Part shown: in pieces, positions 53,429 through 63,400 of the stretch | Layout: every line of letters starts with the position of its first letter | Numbering within the stretch: position 1 is the stretch's first letter | Source: an uncultured Lachnospiraceae bacterium | Lineage (GTDB): Bacteria > Bacillota > Clostridia > Lachnospirales > Lachnospiraceae | Direction of reading: 5' to 3' | DNA: 64,000 bases | Assembly: GCA_902789555.1 (NCBI GenBank) | Contig: CADAOF010000001.1 | Span: forward strand, 410,995 to 474,994 | The notes under the pieces: generated by a model | The model's database searches: none | The model's input: the letters and a program-made list of their open reading frames with translations, nothing else | Told to the model about the DNA's origin: nothing | Program-made: the position numbers and the translations under genes

Positions 53429-53452
53429 AGCGGATAACGGGAATCGAACCCG
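53429..53452. repeat. Attachment site, right copy (inside tRNA-Gly)
   Basis: Identical to 44263-44286. It contains the 3' acceptor strand and most of the T arm of the tRNA. Confidence 0.9.
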
Positions 53453-53499
53453 CCTATCCAGCTTGGGAAGCTGGTGTTCTACCAATGAACTATATCCGC
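53429..53499 (-). tRNA. tRNA-Gly (anticodon CCC)
   Basis: A 71-base cloverleaf on the minus strand. The acceptor GCGGATA/TATCCGC pairs perfectly, the D arm is GTTC/GAAC, the anticodon stem CCAGC/GCTGG encloses loop TTCCCAA (anticodon CCC), and the T arm is GCGGG/CCCGT with loop TTCGATT and discriminator T. CCA is not encoded. Its 3' 24 bases are the integration site and are regenerated by the element, so the tRNA stays intact. Confidence 0.93.
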
Positions 53500-53508
53500 G
53501 TGGAAGTG

Positions 53509-53537
53509 ATTATAGCATCTTGACGGACGAAAGGCAA
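53509..53537 (-). promoter_or_regulatory. Promoter of tRNA-Gly
   Basis: On the minus strand TTGCCT (53532-53537), 17 bases, perfect TATAAT (53509-53514) with TG before it. It lies just upstream of the tRNA and outside the element. Confidence 0.75.
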
Positions 53538-53545
53538 ATGTTTTT

Positions 53546-53580
53546 TTCTCGAAAAACGGCCCCTGCCGAAGCAGGGGCCG
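53546..53580 (-). terminator. Terminator after the S8 protease gene
   Basis: A perfect 10-bp stem (CGGCCCCTGC / GCAGGGGCCG, loop of four) is followed on the minus strand by TTTTTCGAG. Confidence 0.85.
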
Positions 53581-53607
53581 CCCTTAGATTACTGTTTCAG
53601 GGGAAGA

Positions 53608-56600
53608 TCAATCTTCCTCTTCTTTTTTGCGGCGGACACGCATCACGCCGAGAAGCGCTGCCGTTGCCGCGCCGCCCATCGTCATGAACAGAGGCAGGTT
53701 GGAAGCGTCTCCGGTAGGAGGCGTGGCGGCCGTCACCTTCTTCGTTTCGGTGTAGGTCTTGCCGTCCGGACCGGTAACTTCGCCCGTGTAGATATAGGCG
53801 CCGTTCGCATCCGTCTCGGTTTCGATCTCTTCATCGACAACGACTTTGACGTGTTCTTCGTTGTTCTGGCAGATGAATGTGAAGGTTGCCTTGGTGTAGC
53901 TGGTGGCATCGTCGCCTTCCCACTCCACGGAATCCAGCTTCCAGTCATGGTCGCTTTCCACTACCGCATCCGCTTCTTCGTCCAGACCAAGGTCTTCGTT
54001 GCGTTCCTCGGTCGTGGTCGTCACGTCACTGTTTTCGCAGGTGAGCGTTTCGAATTCGACTTCAAGGACCGGATTGCCGGCTTCGACCGCATTGCGGGTC
54101 GCATAGGCAAAGCTGACGGTACCCGCTTCCTCATCCACTTCATAGCTGGAGAACAGATCCTCCACGTCGGCGCCGGGTTCCGCAGGCGTGATCACGCTCT
54201 TGAACTTCAGGCTTTCGGTATCGTAAGTGAGAGTGAGTTTGCCGTTGTTGACGTTTTCATCCTCAGTCACGGTAATGACCGTCGTGTCGGAATCAGCATC
54301 GGTCTCAGCCGAAGGCGTCGCGGACATCAAGCTGACCGTACCGGTCATCGGCAGCTTGTTCACGGTACCGGAGGTACGGACGACTGCCGTCAGACCGCCG
54401 AAGGCGGGTTCGGTTTCCGCTTCAGTCTCTTCTTCCGTAGGAGCCTCAGTTTCCGGCTCGGTTTCGGCCTCGGTCACTTCTTCGGTAGACGCTTCAGTCT
54501 CCGGCTCCGTTTCGGCCTCGGTCACTTCTTCGGTAGGTGCTTTAGTCTCCGATTCGGTTTCCGCTTCGGTCACTTCTTCGGTAGGCGCTTCGGTCTCGGC
54601 TTCGGTGGCTTCCTTGGTTTCCTCCTCGGCAGGAGCAGGCTCCTCCGCAGGTTCCGTTACCTCTTCGGTCGGCTCCTCGGCAGGTGCGGTCGGCTCAGCC
54701 TCAGTCGGAGCTTCAGTCTCTGCTACAGGAGCAGGAGCTTCAGTCTCCGCAGGAGTCTCGGCAGGTTCTTCCGCAGGTTCCGTCACCGCCTCGGTCGGTT
54801 CCTCGGCAGGTGCGGTCGGCTCGGTTTCAGTCGGGGCTTCAGGTTCCGTTACCGGTGCTACAGTAATAGCTCCTTCAATTCTTACGGAATCCATCATTCC
54901 CTGTATTCTCTCAGTGGAGTAACTGGGGACAGGTGCTGCTCCATTCAACGCGTCTACTGCATCGAGGTCTGCATTATACAGGGAGGAAAGATTCGTTGCG
55001 CCTTCCAGTCGTCCTATAAACGCTGCATCTACTTCCGTAGCTTCCTCAGCTTCAAAATCGATATCGCTGAAGTCGACAAAATAGATCCCTTTCGACGTGT
55101 TGTCTCCAATAAAGACGCCTTCAGTCTCCGTCTCCTCATCGTAATAATAGGCCATGGAGTAAGCTGTCAGATCATCACCGAAGCTCAGCACGTTGACGTG
55201 TGCGACTTCTCCAAACACTGCTCTTTCAGCACCACGTGCCGGGTCATAAAACTGAAGCCACTGATATAAGAGTCCATCTGTTGCGAGGAAGTAATAAACC
55301 AGCGCTAAAGGATATGTTGTGCCACTGTAGGTGAAATCCGGAATAACACCGCCAAACGCTGCCGCAACAAAAGTACCATAACTGCTCAAAGTGAAATAGG
55401 AAATCGAATCTCCTTCCACTGTCAACCAATTACTGCTTGCATTAAAGCCGATAAAGTCAGGAGTAAATGAAACCTCTTCATCATCAATTGTCAGCGTATA
55501 ATGAGGATAGCTGGCAATATCGATCAACGCCCATTGTGGATTGATCACAAAATGATAATCCGAGTCATACCCGTAATTATTTGTGATGTCAAAGCGATGG
55601 ATGTCATTATCCGCATCGTTGCCATAGACATAATTGCCGGACCGTCCGCCGCCGGTAAAGGCGCTGAAGGCCTCTCCTTCGGTGGAGACGCTCATATCAC
55701 TCAGATCGATCTTAGCAAAGCGTACATCACTGTTGCTGTAAGCAACCTGAGCGTAGATCTCGGCATCCATTGATTGACCTTTAGTCACATTAATGGTTGC
55801 TGTGGCCTTTAGATGAGGTTCTGCCTTTGTCGTAGCCGTAATCTCAGCAGTTCCGAGGCCCACAGCTGTGACCAGACCGTCTTCGTCAACGGTAGCCACA
55901 GTCTCATCTGAAGACGTCCAGGTCACGCCGCGGTCATCCAGCACCACGGGCTGCACATCGGCCTTAAGCTGAACAGTAGGAATCACGTCAAGGATCAGCG
56001 TGGAGGTTTCAGGAGTGACAGTGATACTCCAGGCTTCGGTCGGATCAACAGGCATGTCAACATATTGCTTTTGGTACAGGTAGATCGGTGCCGGATAATA
56101 GTAATAGAAAGATCCATTCAAGAACGCAACACCACCGCCAAAACCGGAACCGTTCACCAGCAGATAATTATCTTCCGTATAGGTAAATGTATCTGCATAG
56201 CCTGCATCCTCCCAGTTGGCAAAGGGATAACCTCCTTGGTAATATCCCAGCCACGTTCCAAGATCATTATTCTGGAAGCGAATTCCTTCTGCTGTCATCC
56301 AAACCGTCGAGCTGTCCGCATCTTCACCGTTGATATAGGTGCCGAATTCCTCATCAACCGTGATCGCCGTCGGCACACTGTCCACAAAATATTCTGGAGT
56401 TGAAGCCCCAAGAGCATAGGCAGGCCCAGCTGTTTTGCTGCTGGCGATAATGTATTCCTCACCGGCAACCAGCTTATCGGTCAGTACATAGATCGGAACT
56501 TTCATCGTAATGTCTTCGTCAGAAAGTTTCGCAAGTTTGGCCGTCTCGTTGCAGGCATAGTCAGCAACCACCACAGCTACTGCAGGATCGTCCAATGCCG

Positions 56601-59600
56601 ATGCGTCGAAAGTGTATGTCACTTCTTCACCGGCCGCCGACTGAGCGGGAAGCTCGGCTTTCAAGTACTCAATGTTGCCGCCAAGATCATAGACCGCAAT
56701 ATACGCAATGTACTCGTTATCCTGAGCGGTTACCGTGATTTTTCCGGTTTCCTGATCTACTTTGACTTCCGTTACTTTGGGAGCGGTATTATCAACAGTG
56801 AAGTCATACCCCAGATAAGCGCCTGATCCAAGGATCGTTTCCGAATCAGTATTAAGCAACAAAGCCTTAAACTCATCTTCTGTCAGCGTTCCGGATGCTG
56901 CATCATTAAGCTGCATAGCATAGTATTCCGGAATCGCATAGTAACCGATGCGGATCTTGTCACCTTCCTCAACCCCCAGATCCGAAAGCGCAAGGTTCGT
57001 CTTGGTGTTGATCGGGTTATTATTCATCCATCGGCCTTCATTAACATAGAAGTATAACGGGTATGCGTTGCTGCTCATGCTGTCAACAGCGAGCACCTCT
57101 GCAGGTTCCCCATTATCATCCAGCTTAACCACAGCAATAGCCATAGTGCCGGCTGCGCGAATGAGAAGTGAATTGAAGTTTGTTATTGCAGCTTCACTAT
57201 TCAGCGCAAAACGAGCCTCGGGAATCTCTTTTTCGATCATATACGGGTTGCCGCTGAATCTGGCTGCAGTACCATCCTGATACTTTACAGTCATGTAATT
57301 CGTGCCTTTAGCGCCGCTGTATGTAAGCCTCTTGTTCCCATACAGTTCTTCAAGGTACGAGTTCGCATCGTACATGGAGGCGTCGGTAAAGCTGCCGAAG
57401 AAGCCCTGCAGCGGGATGGAGTGCTCGACTTCAAGCAGTTCGCCGTCGTCGCTCACGCTCTGGCAGGTCACGAAGGTGTAGCCCTGCACCCACATGCCGT
57501 TCACAAAAATTTCATCGATGTACGGCTGCCAGGAGGAGACGTCAATGCTGACCTTAACGGTCTTGCTCGTTCCGGCCGGAACAAGGACGGTGTCCTCATC
57601 TTCTTCCGTACCGTTCATGGAATGGAGCCAATCCAGAAGGAGCTTGGCATCCAGGGACGTCACAGCCTTGTCTTCGTCCAGATCCGCGACCGGCGTGCTC
57701 AGATCAAGATCCTTGCCGTCACGCTTGCCGGTCAGATAGTCCAGAATGGCCTGTACGTCATCGGTATCCGTATCGCCGTCCTTGTCCACGTCGTGGAGCG
57801 GCGCCTGAGGGAATTCATAGCTGACATTGCCGGGCATGTCCATGGCAGTGTCATCCATGTAGTAATTCTCGCCGTCGAAAGCAAGGAACTGCGTGAACAG
57901 ATCCGTGCTGAGGTCGTAGATCAGGTCATATTCGGAAGGATTGTAGATGGTGAAGGAATAGCCGTAAGTACCGGCAATGCTCTGTCCGAGCTCGGCCTTT
58001 ACTTTGCCGTCTTCATAAGAGATCGTCGCATCCTTGCCCATCATCAGGAAAGACCTGGCGGCAACGGCATTGCCGATGCTGGCAAGGCCGGCACCCTGGC
58101 GAAGGATGGGATAGTAAGTTTCGGATTCCGCTTCGATCATCGGGACTGCCGTAGACATCAGCAGGCTGTGCGCCAGCTGACGCTGCGTAAACTGTCCGGG
58201 GAAAGCCGCTTCCACGTATGCCTTAAGGGCCTTCTCATAGTATTCGCTGAACAGGCCCATCATGCCGGTCACCTGAGGCGCCGCCATGGAGGTACCGGAC
58301 ATGTTCTCATAGCCGTCAGTGGTAAAGCCGTTGACGGAATAAATGTTGCCGCCGGGAGCGGTGATCTCCGGCTTGATCAGCAGGGAGCCGTTGCCGCCCC
58401 AGGAGCTGAAATCGGACATGGTCGGTTCATCGGCAACAACGGAGGAGACCAGCTCATTCTTCACTTCTACCTTGCCGGTATAATAATTATAATCACCGGC
58501 CGTTCCGGCTTCAGATGCTTCAATGACCGCTTCACCGTTGTCGAGGCTCATGGAGACCATCGGGAAATCGCCTTCGTACCCGGTAAGTGCCATGCGGATC
58601 TCGCCGGGCTGATTGTTCACGACGATCACGGCTGCCGGTTCGTAGGGTATTGCATTATTGCCTTTTTCAAAGAAGCTCAGTTTGCCGCGGAAGACCATGA
58701 CGATCTTGCCCTTCAGCGGAACAGCTTCATTAACGGCTGCGTACTCTTCCTCTTCGCCGACACCGTCAATGAGCACGTAGTCATACGTCCCCGCGATCGT
58801 CTTGATCTCAGGATTGCCGTAAGGCACGGGCGGGTTTTTCGAGGTATCCGCCGTGGTTTCCCAGTAGTACACGGTCTGGTCGCCGTTGAACACCAGCGGA
58901 TAATCGGTAAGACCGATGCTTTCTGCAGAGGCTACGCCCAACGTATTGACAAACGATCCGGGAGAACCACCGGTCGATTTGTTGATATCCTCGATGTAGT
59001 TGTAAGGATAGTCCGTATTGGTATAGTTGCCGCCGGCTCCGTTGTTGAACGCATAGGAGTTGCCGGCAGAGGTGACCATGACCAGTCCCCCCTCCGTCAA
59101 GCTTTCCATGATCTTCTGGTATTCATCGGAAAAGGCAAAACCGACGACTGCCGAACCGAGCGAGAGGTTGACCGCATCGCAGTTCATGATGATGGCGTCC
59201 TCGATCGCGGCAAAATAGTCGCTGTCATAGGCGCCGCCGGCGGCACCGAAGACCTTCGCGGTCAGGACCTGAGCGTCCGGCGCTACGCCGACGGTCAGGA
59301 CTGCTTCCCGCGCATCCACGAACTTGCCGTTCTGCTTCACGAAACGGTTTGCCGCCGCAATGCCGGCCACGTGCGAGCCGTGTTCACTTCCGCCCGTGCT
59401 GTTGTCGGTGACATAGTTCTCATCAATATAGTTGTAGGCATAGGGAAGCTTGCTGTTGATGTAAGCAGACTCCGCCGAAACCATGTGTTTGCCGTTCACG
59501 TTGTTGGCATTCAGCTGGGCTTCCAGACTCTGCAGTTCCGCCTTGGTCAGCAGACCGTAGGAATCCAGCGTATTGCCGTCCTTCGTCAGGGCATATTCAA

Positions 59601-60267
59601 AAGCTTCCGGATCAAAGGAAATATGCTTGTCCGCAGTACCGGTATCGATGATCATGATACGGCTTCCGGCACCGTAATAGCCATTCGCCCAGGCGCCGGT
59701 ATCGGCACCGATCATGCCGGGCGTGATGGAAGTCTCCGGTTCGGCGATAGGCGCTTCATAGCGGTTTTCGGGAACGATCTTCTTCACGCCGCTGACGAGC
59801 GAAGCCTTGAGCATGTCGCCGCGCGTCATGTTGGCCGAAATGATGTTCGCAGCAAGCGTCAGGTTCCACTTCACGTCCAGCTTCTTGCCGGTGGCACGTT
59901 CGATCTGTGCCGTCACGGCCGCCTGCTGGGCCCTGACCGTCTGCCGGTAGGCCATGGCGCTGCTGTTCTTCGCGATGTTCTTCATCTGGTAGCCGGCGTC
60001 AATGGTGCCGGGCTTATCCAGAACGATGGAAACGCGAAGCACTTCCGAGAGGTCGATGGGTTTGATCTCTTCGGCCGTCTCTTCCTGTTCGCCGAGTTTC
60101 GGAACGTTCAGATAGGCGCCATCTTTTTCGATGCCGCGATTGAACTCTCCGTTGAACAAGTCCTTGATCCCATCAATGCCTGCTGCGCGGGACGGAACGT
60201 GATACGTGGTCACGACCATTGCCACCGCCAGAAGCAAAGACAGGAGCTTTCTCCGGTTCTTCTTCAT
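53608..60267 (-). CDS. Giant cell-wall-anchored subtilisin-family (S8) protease with dockerin and cohesin-like domains
   Basis: This is a 2219-residue exported protease. Counted from the chosen start (ATG at 60267 after AAAGGAAGACAAGAGG; the open frame begins with a TTG eight codons earlier), it has a signal peptide to about residue 28, then a prodomain. The catalytic Asp208 is in RIMIIDTGTADK, His296 in GGSEHGSHVAGIAAAN, and Ser660 in YENMSGTSMAAPQVTG, with a PA domain inserted at about 490-590. A dockerin with two calcium loops (DVDKDGDTDTDD, DLDEDKAVTSLD) lies at about 824-884. A BIG2 Ig-like domain lies near 1409-1494, a Pro/Glu/Thr stalk at 1802-1954, and a cohesin-like domain (NGKLTLTYDTESLKFKSV) at 1959-2069. 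A sorting tail TPPTGD plus hydrophobic helix and RRKKEEED ends it. Confidence 0.93.
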   Translation of the reverse strand: MKKNRRKLLSLLLAVAMVVTTYHVPSRAAGIDGIKDLFNGEFNRGIEKDGAYLNVPKLGEQEETAEEIKPIDLSEVLRVSIVLDKPGTIDAGYQMKNIAKNSSAMAYRQTVRAQQAAVTAQIERATGKKLDVKWNLTLAANIISANMTRGDMLKASLVSGVKKIVPENRYEAPIAEPETSITPGMIGADTGAWANGYYGAGSRIMIIDTGTADKHISFDPEAFEYALTKDGNTLDSYGLLTKAELQSLEAQLNANNVNGKHMVSAESAYINSKLPYAYNYIDENYVTDNSTGGSEHGSHVAGIAAANRFVKQNGKFVDAREAVLTVGVAPDAQVLTAKVFGAAGGAYDSDYFAAIEDAIIMNCDAVNLSLGSAVVGFAFSDEYQKIMESLTEGGLVMVTSAGNSYAFNNGAGGNYTNTDYPYNYIEDINKSTGGSPGSFVNTLGVASAESIGLTDYPLVFNGDQTVYYWETTADTSKNPPVPYGNPEIKTIAGTYDYVLIDGVGEEEEYAAVNEAVPLKGKIVMVFRGKLSFFEKGNNAIPYEPAAVIVVNNQPGEIRMALTGYEGDFPMVSMSLDNGEAVIEASEAGTAGDYNYYTGKVEVKNELVSSVVADEPTMSDFSSWGGNGSLLIKPEITAPGGNIYSVNGFTTDGYENMSGTSMAAPQVTGMMGLFSEYYEKALKAYVEAAFPGQFTQRQLAHSLLMSTAVPMIEAESETYYPILRQGAGLASIGNAVAARSFLMMGKDATISYEDGKVKAELGQSIAGTYGYSFTIYNPSEYDLIYDLSTDLFTQFLAFDGENYYMDDTAMDMPGNVSYEFPQAPLHDVDKDGDTDTDDVQAILDYLTGKRDGKDLDLSTPVADLDEDKAVTSLDAKLLLDWLHSMNGTEEDEDTVLVPAGTSKTVKVSIDVSSWQPYIDEIFVNGMWVQGYTFVTCQSVSDDGELLEVEHSIPLQGFFGSFTDASMYDANSYLEELYGNKRLTYSGAKGTNYMTVKYQDGTAARFSGNPYMIEKEIPEARFALNSEAAITNFNSLLIRAAGTMAIAVVKLDDNGEPAEVLAVDSMSSNAYPLYFYVNEGRWMNNNPINTKTNLALSDLGVEEGDKIRIGYYAIPEYYAMQLNDAASGTLTEDEFKALLLNTDSETILGSGAYLGYDFTVDNTAPKVTEVKVDQETGKITVTAQDNEYIAYIAVYDLGGNIEYLKAELPAQSAAGEEVTYTFDASALDDPAVAVVVADYACNETAKLAKLSDEDITMKVPIYVLTDKLVAGEEYIIASSKTAGPAYALGASTPEYFVDSVPTAITVDEEFGTYINGEDADSSTVWMTAEGIRFQNNDLGTWLGYYQGGYPFANWEDAGYADTFTYTEDNYLLVNGSGFGGGVAFLNGSFYYYYPAPIYLYQKQYVDMPVDPTEAWSITVTPETSTLILDVIPTVQLKADVQPVVLDDRGVTWTSSDETVATVDEDGLVTAVGLGTAEITATTKAEPHLKATATINVTKGQSMDAEIYAQVAYSNSDVRFAKIDLSDMSVSTEGEAFSAFTGGGRSGNYVYGNDADNDIHRFDITNNYGYDSDYHFVINPQWALIDIASYPHYTLTIDDEEVSFTPDFIGFNASSNWLTVEGDSISYFTLSSYGTFVAAAFGGVIPDFTYSGTTYPLALVYYFLATDGLLYQWLQFYDPARGAERAVFGEVAHVNVLSFGDDLTAYSMAYYYDEETETEGVFIGDNTSKGIYFVDFSDIDFEAEEATEVDAAFIGRLEGATNLSSLYNADLDAVDALNGAAPVPSYSTERIQGMMDSVRIEGAITVAPVTEPEAPTETEPTAPAEEPTEAVTEPAEEPAETPAETEAPAPVAETEAPTEAEPTAPAEEPTEEVTEPAEEPAPAEEETKEATEAETEAPTEEVTEAETESETKAPTEEVTEAETEPETEASTEEVTEAETEPETEAPTEEETEAETEPAFGGLTAVVRTSGTVNKLPMTGTVSLMSATPSAETDADSDTTVITVTEDENVNNGKLTLTYDTESLKFKSVITPAEPGADVEDLFSSYEVDEEAGTVSFAYATRNAVEAGNPVLEVEFETLTCENSDVTTTTEERNEDLGLDEEADAVVESDHDWKLDSVEWEGDDATSYTKATFTFICQNNEEHVKVVVDEEIETETDANGAYIYTGEVTGPDGKTYTETKKVTAATPPTGDASNLPLFMTMGGAATAALLGVMRVRRKKEEED
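54400..54860 (-). repeat. Degenerate repeats coding the Pro/Glu/Thr stalk
   Basis: About 150 residues consist of variants of EAPTEEVTEAETEPETE and PTAPAEEPTEAVTEPAEEPA. This is typical of wall-spanning stalks and likely to vary in length between strains. Confidence 0.85.
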
Positions 60268-60345
60268 CCTCTTGTCTTCCTTTCCCTGCAACAGAGCCCG
60301 TTCGGAACGTTTTACGGACGACAGGGCTGCCGCATAAAGTGAATA

Positions 60346-60370
60346 CTCCTATAATGTTTCAATATAGGAG
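60346..60370. promoter_or_regulatory. Perfect inverted repeat over the S8 protease promoter
   Basis: CTCCTATA and TATAGGAG form eight-base arms around a nine-base centre. The repeat covers the predicted -10 hexamer (60361-60366), the usual place of a repressor operator. Confidence 0.55.
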
Positions 60371-60389
60371 ATTATAAAGAAATGTTCAA
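60361..60389 (-). promoter_or_regulatory. Promoter of the S8 protease gene
   Basis: On the minus strand TTGAAC (60384-60389), 17 bases, TATATT (60361-60366). It lies about 95 bases upstream of the ATG. A second weaker pair (TTGAAA ... CTTTAT) lies just downstream. Confidence 0.6.
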
Positions 60390-60440
60390 GTAGTTTTAAG
60401 AGATTTTTCCAGGTTTTTTTGCGAACAGATTTACTTAAGC

Positions 60441-60470
60441 AAAAGGCACAGCCCGGGAAGGACTGTGCCT
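60441..60470 (-). terminator. Terminator after the dockerin repeat protein
   Basis: The stem AGGCACAG/CTGTGCCT is followed on the minus strand by TTTTGCTTAAG. Confidence 0.75.
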
Positions 60471-60483
60471 GAGGAAAAAACTA

Positions 60484-63400
60484 TTACCATTCCATGATGC
60501 TGTCTTTTCCGGCCAGAATCGTGGCGGCTTCTCTCGCAATCTTAGAAGCATCAACAGAAGTGATCTTTCCTATCGATATGACATCTGCTGCCAGACGTCC
60601 TACAGCATCCAGCATTCCTGGCTTTTGGGCAAGGACAAGTGCTGCTTCTCTTGCCGTCATGGAAGCATCCAATGCCGTTACCGATCCATTGTGGTTGGCA
60701 TCACCTTTGAGTACGATCACCAGCTTCACATCCGCGTCGCTGACTGTTACCGTAAACTGATGTTCTCCGGCTTCGGTCGTGGTGCAGGTCTGACGCTCGA
60801 AGTTGTCATCTCCATGGTCGATAGCCACCGCGCAGGCGCTGCTGCAGCTCACCGTAAACGTTACTTCTCCGCTGTAAAGCTTATCCGCTACGATGCTGGT
60901 CGTGGCTTTGCCCTTGGTATAGTCGGTAACGATGATGTGATAGCCCTGAAGCTTCGGGATCGTTTCCGTAAACGTTCCGGTGTACATCTTTTCGTCCGGA
61001 CCGGTGACCGTGGCCGTATAGGTGCGCACGCCCTCCTGCTCTGCCGTCGGTTCGGTCGTGACCTCTCCGGTGACATTCTCAGCGGCAACTGACATAGTAT
61101 GACCGCACTCGCAGGTGAAGGTCGCTGTGGCCGTATAGCCGGTCTCCGTCTTTGTCCAGGACCAGACAGGTTCCCCGTACGCATGGGCTTCCGTGGCAAA
61201 TTCCGCTGTGTATTCGGCGTTTCCGCTCACCGCGGTCACCTCTGGCATCCAGCCGGTGAAGCTGTAATGGTTCTTTTCATCGAAAGCCCTGGCAGGCTCC
61301 GCGCCGTCATAGCTGGGAGTGGTACCGTAAGGAACCGCGTTATCCGTTTCCAGAACGGAGTCGTCATAATTCTTCCAGATGACGGTGTAGGTCCGTACCG
61401 TTTCCGTATAGGTCGCCGTGTAGGCAGCATCACCGGTCACCGTGGAAACTGCCGGATCCCAGCCTTTGAAGCTGTAGGTATACTGGTCTGTAGAAGCCCT
61501 CACAGGTTCCGCGCCGTCAAAGGTCGGCGTGGTGCCGTAAGGAACATTCTCATCGGTTTCCAGAACGCTGCCGTCATAATTCTTCCAGGTGACGGTGTAG
61601 GTATTCACAGATTCTTTAAAAACCGCCGTGTAGGTCACATTGCCGGTAACGGCAGCCGGTTCGGGATTCCAGCCGGTGAAACTGTAGCTGTACTGTGCGT
61701 CGCCGGCCTTCGCAAGCTGCGCGCCGTCATAGGAAGGATCTGCGCCATAAGGGACCTCCGTATCCGTCTCAAGCACCGTGCCATCCCAGTTCTTCCAAGT
61801 GACAGTATAGGTGTTGGTCTCACTGCCGAACTGTGCGGTGTAGACCGCATCACCGGTTACGGACGCGACCGCCGGATCCCAGCCGGTGAAGGTGTAGCTG
61901 TACTGGTTGTCTCCGGCTTTGGTAGGTGTATCACCGTCATAAGTAGGCGTCGTACCGTAAGGAACGTTCTCATCCGTTTCCAGCACCGTGCCGTCATAGT
62001 TTTTCCAAGTGATCGTGTAGGTGCGCAGGACCGGTTCAAACACGGCAGTGTAGGTGGCGTCTTCCGTGACCGCAGTGGGCTCCGGCGTCCAGCCGGTGAA
62101 AGAGTAGGAATACTGCGCGTCCGCGGCTTTGGCAGGCGTTTCGCCATTGAAGGAAGGCGCCGTACCGTAAGGGACGTTCACGTCAGTTTCCAGGACCGTG
62201 CCATCCCAGTTCTTCCACGTGACAGTACAGACGATTGGTTCCTTTACCGTATCGGTGTACGTCTTGCCGTCCGGGCCGGTGACTGTGGCAGTGTAAACGG
62301 TAAAGCCTACATCCTCTCCCGTGCCGGGAGCAGAGGTGATGACGGCTTCTACAGTTTTCGTGTGAGAGGCGTCATGTGTACAGATAAATGTGGCCGCAGC
62401 AGACTCATGGCCGTTCCATGACCAGACAGGCTCGCCCCAGTCGTGTCCGAGGGCCGCAACTTCTCTCTTTTCAGCTTCGCCACAGCGTGAGCAGGTGCGG
62501 GTCTCCTCGCCCTTTTCCGTACAGGTGGGAGCCTTGGTCTGCGTCCACTCGCCCCAGTTATGGCCGAGGGCTGGGATCTCTTCCTGAGCTACCAGGATCT
62601 CTCCGCAGCGAGAACACTTCTTTCCTTCAGTAAGACCAGTCTCCGTGCAGGTAGGTTCTTTGCCCGGGATCGTTTCTTCTTCATGGCCGAGGGCTGCAAC
62701 TTCCCTCGTCTCCTTCTCACCGCAGCGTGAGCAGGTGCGGTTTTCCTCGCCCTTTTCCGTGCAGGTAGGAGCCGTAGTTACCGTCCACTCACCAAAATCG
62801 TGGCCGAGGGCAGGAACGGTCTCCTGTGCCTCCAGGATCTCACCACAGCGAGAACACTTCTTGCCTTCAGTAAGCCCGGTCTCAGTGCAGGTAGGTGCCT
62901 TGCCCGGGATCGTTTCTTCTTCATGGCCGAGAGGGTCAACATCCCTCTTCTCAATCTCACCACAGCGTGAGCAGGTACGAGTTTCCTCGCCCTTTTCCGT
63001 GCAGGTAGGCGCCGTAGTTACCATCCACTCGCCGAAATCGTGGCCGAGGGCAGGAACGATCTCCTGTGCCTCCAGGATTTCGCCACAGCGAGAGCACTTC
63101 TTGCCTTCAGTAAGCCCAGTCTCGGTGCAGGTAGGGGCAACGGCAGGGATCACTTCTTCAGTGTGTCCATGTGCCGGGATCTCTTCTGTCTTTGTCTGCG
63201 CCGTGAAGGCACTGTTATTAAACGCTGCAGACGTCCAGGTGCGTTCGCCGGCTTCAGTGCAAGTTGCCTCTTTCGTTATCTCACTCGTCGCAGAAACAGT
63301 TTCCGTCTCAGTGTGAGTGTTGTCATTCTGGCAGACTCTGGTCGCCGTCACTCGAGTATTATCCGCGGACCACTCATAGGTGGCTTCACTCCAGGCATGG

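Larger units (their letters stand above)
44263..53452. mobile_element. Integrated satellite-like element in tRNA-Gly(CCC)
   Basis: This 9,166-bp unit is bounded by a 24-bp direct repeat (44263-44286 and 53429-53452), the right copy being the 3' end of a tRNA-Gly gene. It has a tyrosine integrase beside the tRNA and a repressor read in the same direction. A divergent early set ends in a D5/P4-type primase-helicase with an iteron-rich candidate origin. An opposite-strand accessory set carries a DUF1492 sigma-like protein and an HNH nuclease. No capsid, portal, tail, lysis, large terminase, relaxase or type IV secretion gene is present. The int-repressor/early-primase layout is that of phage-inducible chromosomal islands. 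Confidence 0.85.

Noticed and set aside
44263-53452. Interpretation as an integrative conjugative element
   Set aside because: No relaxase, coupling protein or mating-pair gene is present, and the small genes are phage-type.
53851-55269. A Gly/Arg/Phe-rich frame antisense to the protease stalk
   Set aside because: Its apparent repeats are the reverse complement of the Glu/Thr/Pro stalk repeats.
57421-60342. A 973-codon open frame antisense to the S8 protease
   Set aside because: No signal, domain or start site. It is explained by the GC-rich third positions of the true gene.
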